Positions 18,740 to 26,867 of a stretch of DNA of 64,000 bases are shown here, in pieces (the first letter of the stretch is position 1; the number at the start of each line of letters is the position of its first letter). Under the pieces are notes generated by a model, which did no database searches, was not told the origin of the DNA, and saw only the letters and a program-made list of their open reading frames with translations. Position numbers and translations under genes: made by a program. The DNA lies in assembly GCA_900551235.1 (NCBI GenBank), contig URUU01000004.1:13665-77664 (forward strand), given 5' to 3'. The DNA comes from an uncultured Lachnospiraceae bacterium. Its GTDB lineage: Bacteria; Bacillota; Clostridia; Lachnospirales; Lachnospiraceae.

Positions 18740-18768
18740 TTGCACTTTTTCAAATTCTGCGATATCCT
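18740..18768 (+). promoter_or_regulatory. Possible promoter of the CYTH gene
   Basis: TTGCAC (18740-18745), 17 bases, TATCCT (18763-18768), 20 bases before the start codon. It is moderate in quality; placement in a divergent intergenic region supports it. Confidence 0.4.
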
Positions 18769-18788
18769 GTTGCCAGGAGGTATCTACA

Positions 18789-19235
18789 ATGGAAATTGAA
18801 CGTAAATATTTAATAGAAGAAAAAAATCTGCCGGCTGATCTGGAATCTTTTCCAAGTCTCCTCATCGAACAGGGGTATCTGTGCCGCAAACCGGTCGTGC
18901 GCATCCGCCGCCAAAATAATGACTATATTCTCACTTACAAATCAGGCGGTCTGATGGCGCGTGAAGAGTACAATCTTCCGCTCGGTGCGGACGGTTATGC
19001 ACATTTAAAAGAAAAAATCGATGGTAAACTGATCTCCAAGCGTCGTTATCTGATCCCGCTGGACAGTCAGCTTACCATCGAACTTGATGTTTTTTACGAA
19101 CCCTGCAAAGGTCTGCTTCTCGCCGAAGTCGAATTTCCGGACGAAGCAAGCGCCAATTCTTTTTGTCCGCCTGCGTGGTTTGGGAAAGATGTTACGTTTG
19201 ACGGACGTTACCACAACAGCTTTCTCAGCCGTTGA
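18789..19235 (+). CDS. CYTH domain protein
   Basis: A 148 aa protein starting MEIERKYLIEEKNLP, the ExExK signature of the CYTH/triphosphate tunnel metalloenzyme fold, with further strand motifs VVRIRRQNNDYILTYKS and ELDVFYEPCKGLLLAEVEF. Such enzymes hydrolyse inorganic triphosphate or related organic triphosphates with divalent metal; the substrate here is unknown. The frame is open upstream, but AGGAGG eight bases before 18789 fixes this ATG. It is the first plus-strand gene of the accessory stretch, and its 3' end overlaps the convergent small gene by 11 bases. Confidence 0.85.
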   Translation: MEIERKYLIEEKNLPADLESFPSLLIEQGYLCRKPVVRIRRQNNDYILTYKSGGLMAREEYNLPLGADGYAHLKEKIDGKLISKRRYLIPLDSQLTIELDVFYEPCKGLLLAEVEFPDEASANSFCPPAWFGKDVTFDGRYHNSFLSR

Positions 19236-19434
19236 TCCTTTTTGCAGCAATCTGCATGATATCTTTTGCGCTGTATTTTGGCGATGTAAGATGCGGATAT
19301 CTCTTTTCCAGCCGCAGTTCTTCTCTGCGGCACGCATGCTGCAGAAAAAAGTTATAAATCTTTGCGATCGCTCTTTTTGGCAGATTCCTGCTGTTTCGGT
19401 TTTTCATTATATAATCTAAACGTTTCCATTTCAT
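19225..19434 (-). CDS. Small basic protein of unknown function
   Basis: A 69 aa protein, MKWKRLDYIMKNRN..., rich in Lys and Arg with a helical middle (AIAKIYNFFLQHACRREELRLEKRY) and no motif I recognise. AGGAG lies nine bases before the ATG at 19434; a GTG at 19440 is too close to that site. It converges on the CYTH gene with an 11-base overlap and diverges from the first XRE gene. It reads like a real protein but could be spurious. Confidence 0.5.
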   Translation of the reverse strand: MKWKRLDYIMKNRNSRNLPKRAIAKIYNFFLQHACRREELRLEKRYPHLTSPKYSAKDIMQIAAKRING

Positions 19435-19506
19435 TCCCACTCACTCCTGTTATTACACTGCTTCATTGCCCTGCTCTAAAATTCCCCAAACCACTTTTTT
19501 CTATGC

Positions 19507-19512
19507 TATACT
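19507..19512 (+). promoter_or_regulatory. Possible -10 element before the first XRE gene
   Basis: TATACT about 48 bases before the start of the XRE gene at 19560. No convincing -35 was found, so this is only a weak call. Confidence 0.25.
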
Positions 19513-19559
19513 CCCCTTGCATCAAGCTTCACTATAAAACATGATACAGGAGACCTGAT

Positions 19560-19901
19560 ATGAACAATACCATTCTCGCAGAACGCCTGAAACTTCTGCG
19601 GACAGATAAAAATTATACCCAAAATGATGTCTGTTTAAAAATCCATCTGAGCCGTTCTTCTTACAGTAATTATGAAAACGGTCTTCGCACCCCATCTCTG
19701 GATATTCTGAAACTGCTGGCAGAATTTTATGATACTTCACTGGACTATCTCGCCGGCAGCATAGAATATCGGGCAAAATATCCGTTTTTCACTTCTGAAG
19801 AACTCGCTCTTGTCAGTCTTTACCGGGATCTGCAGATCCCTGATAAAAAAGAACTGTTTTCTTATGCACATTTCAAAAAACAAACGGCAATCCTGCCTTA
19901 A
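19560..19901 (+). CDS. XRE-family helix-turn-helix regulator 1
   Basis: A 113 aa DNA-binding protein with an N-terminal HTH_3 domain (residues 6-62): LAERLKLLRTDKNYTQNDVC, then LSRSSYSNYENGLRTPSLDILKLLAEFYDTSLDYL. The C-terminal 50 residues are short and may mediate dimerisation. AGGAGA precedes the ATG. It is the first of three short XRE regulators on the plus strand; unlike phage repressors it has no peptidase or toxin partner beside it. Target unknown. Confidence 0.85.
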   Translation: MNNTILAERLKLLRTDKNYTQNDVCLKIHLSRSSYSNYENGLRTPSLDILKLLAEFYDTSLDYLAGSIEYRAKYPFFTSEELALVSLYRDLQIPDKKELFSYAHFKKQTAILP

Positions 19902-20034
19902 ATCTTAGAAATGCCCTTTCTGCATTATATTATCTTTTCCATTCTTTTGCAATATGTGGCTTTGCATTTTGAACAGCCAGAGCCTTTTTTGACCTTCTGT
20001 TCTACAATACAGTCAGAATGGAGGTATTATAATC

Positions 20035-20298
20035 ATGTCAAATACAAATTATCCCAGAAAACTGCTGCAACTTGGACTGAATATCGCCCATTACCGCAAA
20101 ATGCGAGGTATGACACAGGAAGAACTTTCTGTCCTGATCGGTATGAGCCGCACGCATCTGAGCAATCTGGAGGCTCCGGGAAAAGTCACTTCCATCTCTC
20201 TCGAAAAACTCTTTACCATCGCTGATGTCCTGGATGTTCCTCCCGCTTATCTTCTGTCTGCTGACATTATACCGGAAGACCGCCTGATCACAAAGTAG
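20035..20298 (+). CDS. XRE-family helix-turn-helix regulator 2
   Basis: An 87 aa protein that is little more than an HTH_3 domain: LGLNIAHYRKMRGMTQEELSVLIGMSRTHLSNLEAP, then LEKLFTIADVLDVPPAYLLS. GGAGG precedes the ATG at good distance. It stands 133 nt after regulator 1, so it may have its own promoter. Compared with its neighbours it has an extended N-terminus (MSNTNYPRKLL) and almost no C-terminal domain. Confidence 0.85.
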   Translation: MSNTNYPRKLLQLGLNIAHYRKMRGMTQEELSVLIGMSRTHLSNLEAPGKVTSISLEKLFTIADVLDVPPAYLLSADIIPEDRLITK

Positions 20299-20325
20299 CA
20301 TTGTGACCTGTTTTTCTCTTTTCAA

Positions 20326-20344
20326 ATACAAGTTATACCTGTAT
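20326..20344. promoter_or_regulatory. Operator-like palindrome 1 upstream of XRE regulator 3
   Basis: ATACAAGTTATACCTGTAT, an imperfect 19-bp inverted repeat. It matches the second site at 20370-20388 in its left half (ATACAAGT). Centre-to-centre spacing is 44 bp, about four helical turns, suggesting cooperative binding by one dimeric regulator, plausibly regulator 3 itself. Confidence 0.6.
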
Positions 20345-20369
20345 TTATTATAACAGTTACCTCTGAACG

Positions 20370-20388
20370 ATACAAGTATAAATTGTAT
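20370..20388. promoter_or_regulatory. Operator-like palindrome 2 upstream of XRE regulator 3
   Basis: ATACAAGTATAAATTGTAT, with perfect 6-bp arms ATACAA/TTGTAT around seven bases. It overlaps the AT-rich stretch expected to hold the -10 of the regulator 3 promoter and lies 26 bases before the ATG, as expected for autorepression. Confidence 0.65.
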
Positions 20389-20413
20389 GATATTGGAGAA
20401 AGAGAGGTTACAA

Positions 20414-20746
20414 ATGAAAAATCGCATTCGTGAATTACGTGCCGAAAAGAATATCACACAACTTCGTCTCAGCATGGAACTGGAAGTATCTCAGGAAACC
20501 GTCAGTGCTTATGAAAATGGCAAACACCTGCCCAGTCTGAAATCTCTCATTAAAATGGCTGATCTCTTTCACGTAAGTACTGATTATCTTATCGGAAGGT
20601 CGGATATCCGAAATGTATCGCAGGATGAAGCTCTTCCAAATGAAGATATTGCCCTGCTTGACTGCTTTCATGATCTGGATACAGTCGGCAAAGCACGGCT
20701 TGTTGCCTATGCACAGGGACTTTCTGACCAGACTGCAAAAGACTGA
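20414..20746 (+). CDS. XRE-family helix-turn-helix regulator 3
   Basis: A 110 aa DNA-binding protein: MKNRIRELRAEKNITQLRLSMELEVSQETVSAYENG is the HTH (residues 3-58), ending in HVSTDYLIGRS. The C-terminal 45 residues (acidic, then HDLDTVGKARLVAYAQGL) resemble the short helical tails of other Firmicutes XRE proteins. GAGAGG precedes the ATG at 20414, which I prefer to the frame opening at 20387. Two 19-bp operator-like sites lie just upstream. It ends at a terminator shared with metA. Confidence 0.87.
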   Translation: MKNRIRELRAEKNITQLRLSMELEVSQETVSAYENGKHLPSLKSLIKMADLFHVSTDYLIGRSDIRNVSQDEALPNEDIALLDCFHDLDTVGKARLVAYAQGLSDQTAKD

Positions 20747-20759
20747 AAAACTGGCAGCC

Positions 20760-20813
20760 AAAAAATACACGTCTTATTTACCGGAGCATCCGACAAAATG
20801 GCGTGTATTTTTT
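20760..20813. terminator. Bidirectional terminator between XRE regulator 3 and metA
   Basis: AAAAAATACACG and CGTGTATTTTTT pair across a 30-base loop. A-runs and T-runs on either side suit both converging transcripts. Confidence 0.7.
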
Positions 20814-20818
20814 GTTGT

Positions 20819-21760
20819 TCATTTCACAGAAATACTGCTGAAATCCGGTGTTCCCATAAGATCAAATGGTGTACTCTGGTAAACATAATAATTCAGCCAG
20901 TTGGTATAGAGGTTGTTTGCATGTGCTCTCCACAAGAGCAGCGGTTTGTTGTTACAGTCATTATTTTCGTAATAATTTTTCGGCATCTGTATATCCATTC
21001 CTTTTCCAAGGTCACGTTTGTACTCACCGTCAAGCGTTACCCGGTCATATTCCGGATGTCCCATAATGAAAATCTTTCTTCCTCCGTCTGCCATGCCAAG
21101 GAAAAATCCTGCTTCGTCTGATTCTGCCAGAATCGTGATTTCTTTCACTGTACGGATATCTTCAACAGAAACTTCTGTATGTCTGGAATGCGGTGCCAGA
21201 AAAACATCATCAAATCCGCGCACCAGCGGTATCTTGCGGTTCATCACACGATGCCAGAACAATCCGAACATTTTCTGTGGGAGCTGTTTTTTCTTCAGTC
21301 CATAGAAATGATAAAGAGAAGCCTGTGCCGCCCAGCACAGAAAAATCGTAGATGTCACATGTGTTTCACTCCAGTCCATGATTTCTGTGATCTCATTCCA
21401 GTAATCCACTTCTTCAAATTCCATATTTTCCACCGGTGCACCGGTTACGATCATTCCATCATACTTGTTTTCTTTTACATCTTTGAAATGCAGATAAAAT
21501 TTATTCAGGTGACTGGTTGATGTATTTTTGGATTCATGGCTGGTCATCGTTAAAAAGGTCACATCAATCTGAAGCGGTGTATTAGAAAGAGAACGCAAAA
21601 GCTGAAGTTCTGTCTCTTCTTTGAGCGGCATCAGATTGACGATCAGAATCTGGATCGGCCGGATATCCTGATGTATTGCCCGATTTTCATCCATTACAAA
21701 TATATTTTCTCTTTCCAGTATTTCCTTTGCGGGCAGATCGCCCTGAACCTTGATCGGCAT
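20819..21760 (-). CDS. metA: Homoserine O-acetyltransferase of the MetA family
   Basis: Activates the homoserine hydroxyl for methionine synthesis. The 313 aa protein has the MetA catalytic residues at family positions: Cys142 (FLCWAAQ), His235 and Glu237 (GHPEYDR). Residue 111 is Glu (GAPVENMEF). In characterised MetA enzymes Glu111 favours acetyl-CoA and Gly111 succinyl-CoA, so the product is probably O-acetylhomoserine despite the usual succinyltransferase label. AAGGAGGAG precedes the ATG. It follows cls after 30 nt, probably last in rluF-ligA-cls-metA. I saw no SAM riboswitch. Confidence 0.95.
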   Translation of the reverse strand: MPIKVQGDLPAKEILERENIFVMDENRAIHQDIRPIQILIVNLMPLKEETELQLLRSLSNTPLQIDVTFLTMTSHESKNTSTSHLNKFYLHFKDVKENKYDGMIVTGAPVENMEFEEVDYWNEITEIMDWSETHVTSTIFLCWAAQASLYHFYGLKKKQLPQKMFGLFWHRVMNRKIPLVRGFDDVFLAPHSRHTEVSVEDIRTVKEITILAESDEAGFFLGMADGGRKIFIMGHPEYDRVTLDGEYKRDLGKGMDIQMPKNYYENNDCNNKPLLLWRAHANNLYTNWLNYYVYQSTPFDLMGTPDFSSISVK

Positions 21761-21790
21761 GATAATTCTCCTCCTTGAGTATTACCGCCT

Positions 21791-23395
21791 TTACATAAGC
21801 GGTGCGAATACACGCAGGATATGGCCTGCGGCTTTGTCAAATCCTTTTTGTTTCTTATAGTCTTCCTGTGTGATCTTCTGGCATTTTTTCCAGGTTGCCT
21901 GAAAATCTTTTTCCACAGATGCTATCTCCTGATTCTCATACAGAAATGCTGCGCATTCAAAATGGAGATACAGACTCCGGTAGTCCATGTTGATGGTTCC
22001 CACTACCGCTTTTCGGTCATCGCTTGTAAATACCTTTGCATGTACAAATCCCGGTGTATATTCATAAATCTGGACCCCTGCATCCAGAAGTTCATTATAA
22101 TAAGTTTTTGCCAGCACAAACGCATACCATTTATCCGGTACATGCGGCATGATGATGACCACTTCCACCCCTCTTTTTGCTGCAAATTTCAGTGCCGTCA
22201 TCATTTCGTTATCCAGTATAAGATATGGTGTCATAATATGTACATAGCGTTTCGATGTATTCAAAATGTCCATATACACCATTTTTCCTGTATGCTCCCC
22301 ATCAATGGGACTGTCCCCGTAAGGGATCACAAAACCATCGCCCGGCTGCTTTTCCCTTTCATAAACAACATCCAGATACGGATCAAATTCTTCCACTTTT
22401 TCACTTTTGGCAACGTTCCACATTTCCAGAAACATCAGGGTAAAGCTGCGGACCGCATCCCCTTCCAGCATGATCGCAGTATCTTTCCAGTGTCCGAAAC
22501 GAATCTTACGGTTTACATATTCATCAGCCAGATTGATGCCTCCGGTAAATGCTACCTTGCCATCGATCACAACCACTTTTCTGTGGTCCCGGTTGTTCTG
22601 ATGTGTGGAAAGTGCCGGCCGGATCGGTGAAAACACACGGCATGCAATCCCCATCTGTTCCAGTTTTTTCGGATAGTTCGGCGGAAGCAGTGACACGGTA
22701 CAGGTTCCGTCATACATAAAACGAACCTCCACACCTTCGGCTGCCTTTCGCTTCAGCACTTCCAGCACACGATCCCACACGTATCCTTTTGCCACAATAA
22801 AATATTCCATGAAGATAAATTTCTGCGCCTTTTCCAGTTGGCGGATCAGTTCTTCGATCTTATCCTCCCCACAGTGGAAATATTGGATGCCTGTGTTTTC
22901 ATAAGCCGGAAAACCACCATATTCATATACATAATGTGCCAGTGATGCCACTTCTGAATCTTCTTTTTTCAGTGCTTCACGCACCTTTTCATCCTGTGTC
23001 CAGTGATGTCTTGTCATCTCATGCATATGCTGCAGCCTTGCATTCAGCCACCGCACGCCAACCTGCATTTCCACAAAAATATAGAGCAGTACACCAAACA
23101 CCGGTGCTACCAGCATGATCGTCATCCAGACCATTTTAAATGCCGGATTGCTTCTGTTGTTTGTCAGATAGATCACAAGGAGTACCGCACCCATACGGAC
23201 GATGGAATCGATAAAATACATTTTTCCCTGCAGATACGTATAACCTGCGATCAGAAAAAATGCCTGCAGTAAAACCAGCAGCAAAATGATCCCTGTCCGT
23301 CCGAAAATCACACTTGCAATACCACTTTTTCCTTTTTCAACTCTGGTCTTTGTCTGAATCGTCTGTACTGACTGCTTTTTTTTCTTTTCCTCCAT
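21791..23395 (-). CDS. cls: Cardiolipin synthase
   Basis: Membrane phospholipase D-superfamily enzyme joining two phosphatidylglycerols into cardiolipin. The 534 aa protein has N-terminal hydrophobic helices (near residues 30-55, 60-80 and 88-110), then two HKD motifs: HRKVVVIDGKVAFTGGIN near 275-292 and HAKVFTSDDRKAVVGTIN near 450-467. An extra basic cytosolic N-terminus of about 28 residues precedes the first helix. It follows ligA after six bases and precedes metA by 30, consistent with one operon. Confidence 0.95.
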   Translation of the reverse strand: MEEKKKKQSVQTIQTKTRVEKGKSGIASVIFGRTGIILLLVLLQAFFLIAGYTYLQGKMYFIDSIVRMGAVLLVIYLTNNRSNPAFKMVWMTIMLVAPVFGVLLYIFVEMQVGVRWLNARLQHMHEMTRHHWTQDEKVREALKKEDSEVASLAHYVYEYGGFPAYENTGIQYFHCGEDKIEELIRQLEKAQKFIFMEYFIVAKGYVWDRVLEVLKRKAAEGVEVRFMYDGTCTVSLLPPNYPKKLEQMGIACRVFSPIRPALSTHQNNRDHRKVVVIDGKVAFTGGINLADEYVNRKIRFGHWKDTAIMLEGDAVRSFTLMFLEMWNVAKSEKVEEFDPYLDVVYEREKQPGDGFVIPYGDSPIDGEHTGKMVYMDILNTSKRYVHIMTPYLILDNEMMTALKFAAKRGVEVVIIMPHVPDKWYAFVLAKTYYNELLDAGVQIYEYTPGFVHAKVFTSDDRKAVVGTINMDYRSLYLHFECAAFLYENQEIASVEKDFQATWKKCQKITQEDYKKQKGFDKAAGHILRVFAPLM

Positions 23396-23401
23396 GCTTT
23401 T

Positions 23402-25363
23402 TCACCTCTGTTCCAGCATATTCAGAAAATCTTCCTCTGACAGGATCGGTATATTTTTTTCTTTTGCCTTCTTGTTTTTCGAAGCAGCAGATTCTGTATC
23501 ATTATTAATAAGATAACTGGTCTTTGATGTCACAGAACCTGTTACTTTTCCACCTTTTTCTTCGATCAATGCCTTCAGCTCATTTCGATTGGCAAAATGC
23601 TGCAAAGATCCGGTGATCACAAAATTCTTTCCTTCAAAAATCTGTTCCTGCGTATTTGGAACATAGGCCTCTATCCGAATCTCCTTCAGAAGATCCTCCA
23701 GCTGCGCTGCCTTCTTTTCATCCTGAAAATAATCAGCAATCGCAGCACCTGTCACACTGCCGATTCCATCTACTTCCGCCATGTTCTGCGCATCTGCACT
23801 GCGTATTTTATCCAGTTCATAACCAAATGCCTTGCAGAGCATTTTTGCATTGGCAACCCCGATATTTGGAATACCGAGGCTGTAAATCAGGCGCGGCAGT
23901 GTTGTATCACGTGCCTTTTCAATTCCCGTGATCAGTTTTTCGTAAGACTTTTTTCCAAATCCTTCCATCTCAACGATCTCATCCCGATGCTTCGCAAGCT
24001 GAAATATATCTGCAAATTCATGAATAAAACCGCGACCGATAAATTTCTCAAGTGTTGCTTCTGACATTCCGTCCATATTCATGGCATCCCTGCTGACAAA
24101 CAGTGCAAAAGATTTGATTTTCTTCGCCTGACATTCCGGATTGGTGCAGCAGAGTGTCTCCACATCTGCAGTTTTCTGTATTCTGGTTGATCCGCCACAG
24201 ACCGGACAGTTCTTTGGAATCTCCACATTATCGCTGCCTGTTCGATTTTCTGCAATCTGTGGTATGATCATATTGGCTTTGTATACACAGATCAGATCGC
24301 CGATTCCCAGTTTCAGTGCTTTCATAATACTCAGATTATGTACACTGGCACGGCTGACGGTTGTTCCTTCCAGTTCTACCGGTTCAAATATGGCTACCGG
24401 ATTAATCAGACCGGTCCTTGACGGACTCCACTCGATCGAAAGCAGATGCGTCTCCCTGATCTCGTCTGCCCATTTAAAAGCAAAGGCATCACGCGGGAAT
24501 TTGGCTGTTCTTCCAAGCGAATTGCCGTAGGCAATGTCATCATAAAGTGCGACAAGTCCGTCTGATGGAATCGGATTTTCTGCGATCGCTTTTGCAAACC
24601 ACTGAACCGTATCCTCCAGATTCTCTGCTGTCACTGCCTTATGCAGTACAACCTCAAAACCCTGATCTGCAAGCCAGGCAAACTGCTTTTCTCTGGAATT
24701 TTCAAACTCCACTCCTTTTGCACTCACAAGAGCAAATGCAAAAAACTGCACATGCCTTCTGGCTGTAATCTCATTGTTTAGCTGACGCACGGAACCACTG
24801 CAGAGATTGCGCGGATTTTTATATTTCGCATCCACGTCTTCGATCTCATCATTGATCTTTTCAAAATCTTTATAAGAAATCACCGCTTCGCCGCGCAAAA
24901 CCAGTTCACCCTTATAAGGAATCTCAACCGGAAGATTCTCAAATACTCTTGCATTGTTTGTGATAACCTCTCCGATCTCCCCATTTCCGCGCGTAACTGC
25001 CTTAAACAGACTTCCATCGCGATACGTAAGCACCACCGTCAGCCCATCCATTTTCCAGGAAAGAAGTGTCTTATGAGAACCGACAAAATTTTTCAGCACT
25101 TCTACTTCTTTTGTTTTATCCAGAGACAGCATCGGCTGTTCATGACGTTCCTTCGGAAGCTCTTCCAACACTTCATATCCTACTCTTCTGGTAGGGCTTC
25201 CGGCAAGCACGATTCCGGTCTCTTTTTCCAGTTGTTCCAGTTCATCATACAATCTGTCGTATTCAAAATTGCTCATGATTTCCCTGTTTTCCTGATAATA
25301 GGCTTTTCCGGCTTTCGTCAGAAGCTCGGTCAGCTCCTTTTGCCTTACTTTCTTTTCGTCCAT
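23402..25363 (-). CDS. ligA: NAD-dependent DNA ligase
   Basis: Seals nicks in replication and repair, using NAD+. The 653 aa protein has the adenylation lysine Lys104 in WKMDGL, the OB fold, a four-cysteine zinc finger (CPVCGG ... CCTNPEC), helix-hairpin-helix repeats, and a C-terminal BRCT domain (FEGKNFVITGSL onward). KMDG instead of the commoner KIDG or KLDG is a mild variation. Its start lies inside the end of rluF (19-base overlap), so the two are coupled. B. subtilis has pcrA next to ligA; here it sits with rluF and cls. Confidence 0.96.
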   Translation of the reverse strand: MDEKKVRQKELTELLTKAGKAYYQENREIMSNFEYDRLYDELEQLEKETGIVLAGSPTRRVGYEVLEELPKERHEQPMLSLDKTKEVEVLKNFVGSHKTLLSWKMDGLTVVLTYRDGSLFKAVTRGNGEIGEVITNNARVFENLPVEIPYKGELVLRGEAVISYKDFEKINDEIEDVDAKYKNPRNLCSGSVRQLNNEITARRHVQFFAFALVSAKGVEFENSREKQFAWLADQGFEVVLHKAVTAENLEDTVQWFAKAIAENPIPSDGLVALYDDIAYGNSLGRTAKFPRDAFAFKWADEIRETHLLSIEWSPSRTGLINPVAIFEPVELEGTTVSRASVHNLSIMKALKLGIGDLICVYKANMIIPQIAENRTGSDNVEIPKNCPVCGGSTRIQKTADVETLCCTNPECQAKKIKSFALFVSRDAMNMDGMSEATLEKFIGRGFIHEFADIFQLAKHRDEIVEMEGFGKKSYEKLITGIEKARDTTLPRLIYSLGIPNIGVANAKMLCKAFGYELDKIRSADAQNMAEVDGIGSVTGAAIADYFQDEKKAAQLEDLLKEIRIEAYVPNTQEQIFEGKNFVITGSLQHFANRNELKALIEEKGGKVTGSVTSKTSYLINNDTESAASKNKKAKEKNIPILSEEDFLNMLEQR

Positions 25364-26172
25364 GTTCCCCTCCTGCTTTTTTCGTTTTCAGACGTCCTGC
25401 TTTTTTCAGGTTTCGCCTGCAATTCCCGGTACAGTTCCTGCATCTCCTCTTCTGTCACATCCCGGTACTGACCTTTTGGCAGATTGCCAAGTTCTATGTT
25501 CATAATCCTTACACGTACCAGCTTTTGTACCTTGCATCCGCAATATTCGCACATTCTGCGTATCTGCCGGTTCAGTCCCTGGGTCAGAATAATCCGGAAA
25601 CGATATTTTCCTGTTTTTTCCACCTTGCATGGTCTTGTTCTGGCATCCAGAATGGGAATCCCGCCTTTTCGCATGGTCTTGAGAAATTCTTCTGTCACAG
25701 GCCGGTCGATTGTGACCAGATATTCTTTTTCATGGTAATTTCCTGCCCGCATGATCTGATTAACAATGTCTCCATTATTCGTCATAAGAAGCAGTCCTTC
25801 TGAGTCTTTATCCAGTCTTCCAACAGAAAAAACCCGCGTCGGATACTGCAGAACATCCTCCACCGTCACATCATCCCATCGGTGGTCGGTCGTACACACA
25901 ACCCCTTGCGGTTTATGAAATGCCAGCAGTACCAGCTTCTGCCCCCGCCTGCATTTTTTCCCATTGACAGATATCTCCATCTCATCCGTTACTTTCATTC
26001 CGCTGATTGCCCGTACTCCATCTACCAGTACCTTACCTTCCTCAATCAGCCGGTCTGCCTCTCTTCTGGAGCATACTCCTGCCTCACTTAAATATTTATT
26101 CAGGCGTACTTTCTGCCCTGCTTCTTTTTCTTCAAACGATCTTTTTATCTGATTTTCTCTTTTTGACGACAT
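25345..26172 (-). CDS. rluF: 23S rRNA pseudouridine synthase, RluF type
   Basis: Isomerises a uridine of 23S rRNA near the peptidyl-transferase region. The 275 aa protein has an N-terminal S4 RNA-binding domain (VRLNKYLSEAGVCSRREADRL, near 25-60) and the catalytic aspartate in VGRLDKDSEGLLLMTN. The RQIRRMCEYCG and KLVRVRIMNIELG segments resemble RluF (U2604) more than RluB. A Lys/Arg-rich tail follows. I chose the ATG at 26172 behind GGGAGAG. A consensus promoter lies just upstream, so this gene probably opens the rluF-ligA-cls-metA operon. Confidence 0.9.
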   Translation of the reverse strand: MSSKRENQIKRSFEEKEAGQKVRLNKYLSEAGVCSRREADRLIEEGKVLVDGVRAISGMKVTDEMEISVNGKKCRRGQKLVLLAFHKPQGVVCTTDHRWDDVTVEDVLQYPTRVFSVGRLDKDSEGLLLMTNNGDIVNQIMRAGNYHEKEYLVTIDRPVTEEFLKTMRKGGIPILDARTRPCKVEKTGKYRFRIILTQGLNRQIRRMCEYCGCKVQKLVRVRIMNIELGNLPKGQYRDVTEEEMQELYRELQAKPEKSRTSENEKSRRGTWTKRK

Positions 26173-26206
26173 CTTTTCATCTCTCCCGGCACCCAAAGTA
26201 TAGTAC

Positions 26207-26235
26207 AGTATAGCACGTTGTAAAGATGCCGTCAA
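26207..26235 (-). promoter_or_regulatory. Promoter of rluF-ligA-cls-metA
   Basis: Minus-strand TTGACG (26235-26230), 17 bases, TATACT (26212-26207). A second TATACT lies nine bases further (26203-26198). Strong sigma-A match 35-60 bases before the rluF start. Confidence 0.8.
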
Positions 26236-26260
26236 ACTCTCTGCGCCGGTCTTGTTTCTT

Positions 26261-26737
26261 TTATTTTTCTTCCTGTACTTCCCGGTATGCCTGCAAAATC
26301 TGTATATTTTTTTCTTCCAGGACCAGGAACTCTTTTACCAGCTTTTCCGATGTTTTTCCACAGATTTCTGCCTGCCGGACGGTCTTTTCCATACTTTCTT
26401 TCCGTTCTTTTTCTTCCTTTGCCAGCAGCTCTGCCACATAACCGGTATTGATATTGAAAGCTGTCCTGGCCTGCAGTGTTCCCCAGCGTCTGGCACGCTC
26501 CAGTACTCCCAGCGGTGGCGGTACCAGTCCGGTATCAAACAGACACTTTGCCGCCCTCTCTTTCATACCGGAATACCCTGCTGCCTGCCGGTTCAGATCC
26601 AAAGCCAGATCATCATCATAGACTTTCCCCAGTACCATATAAATATCCTGAAGAGAACGGCTCGTATTTTTTACAATATCTTCCAGTATTTTCTGCTCTG
26701 CATAAGAAATCACATTTCCATCTCCTTTTCTGTTCAT
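26261..26737 (-). CDS. Unknown protein, helical
   Basis: A 158 aa protein I do not recognise. It is predicted helical and charged, with a central segment LFDTGLVPPPLGVLERARRWG and a C-terminal Lys/Glu coiled region (LAKEEKERKESMEKTVRQAE onward). No signal peptide or membrane segment. The start is uncertain: ATG at 26737 has AGGA seven bases upstream, while a GTG at 26713 has the stronger AAGGAG eight bases upstream. It stands alone before the rluF promoter, with a set of strong hairpins just upstream. Confidence 0.65.
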   Translation of the reverse strand: MNRKGDGNVISYAEQKILEDIVKNTSRSLQDIYMVLGKVYDDDLALDLNRQAAGYSGMKERAAKCLFDTGLVPPPLGVLERARRWGTLQARTAFNINTGYVAELLAKEEKERKESMEKTVRQAEICGKTSEKLVKEFLVLEEKNIQILQAYREVQEEK

Positions 26738-26764
26738 TCTTCTGTCCTGCTTTTGAACGCAGAG

Positions 26765-26867
26765 AAGCATTCCCCCACTTCAAGTGTGCAGAGCACTAAG
26801 CGGTGGGTGAGGGGGATGCTTATGTCAGTGGGAGTTGAAAGTTCCCACTGACAGGTCGCGAAGCGAC
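26765..26867. repeat. Three consecutive hairpins upstream of feoAB
   Basis: First, AAGCATTCCCCCAC (26765-26778) pairs imperfectly with GTGAGGGGGATGCTT (26807-26821), enclosing a smaller CACTTCAAGTG palindrome. Second, TGTCAGTGGGA (26823-26833) pairs perfectly with TCCCACTGACA (26843-26853). Third, GTCGC GAA GCGAC (26855-26867). None is followed by a U-tract. The block could be the feoAB leader or a remnant of a palindrome-ended mobile element; I cannot tell which. Confidence 0.6.

Noticed and set aside
18513..18788. Extended start of the CYTH protein
   Set aside because: The upstream frame lies antisense to the DJ-1 gene, and the ExExK signature starts right at the ATG behind AGGAGG.
19990..20035. 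TTGACC as a promoter for XRE regulator 2
   Set aside because: The only TATAAT-like sequence (TACAAT) is eight bases away, which is too close for a sigma-A promoter.
21761..21790. Possible SAM riboswitch before metA
   Set aside because: Only 30 bases lie between cls and metA, too few for any SAM aptamer.
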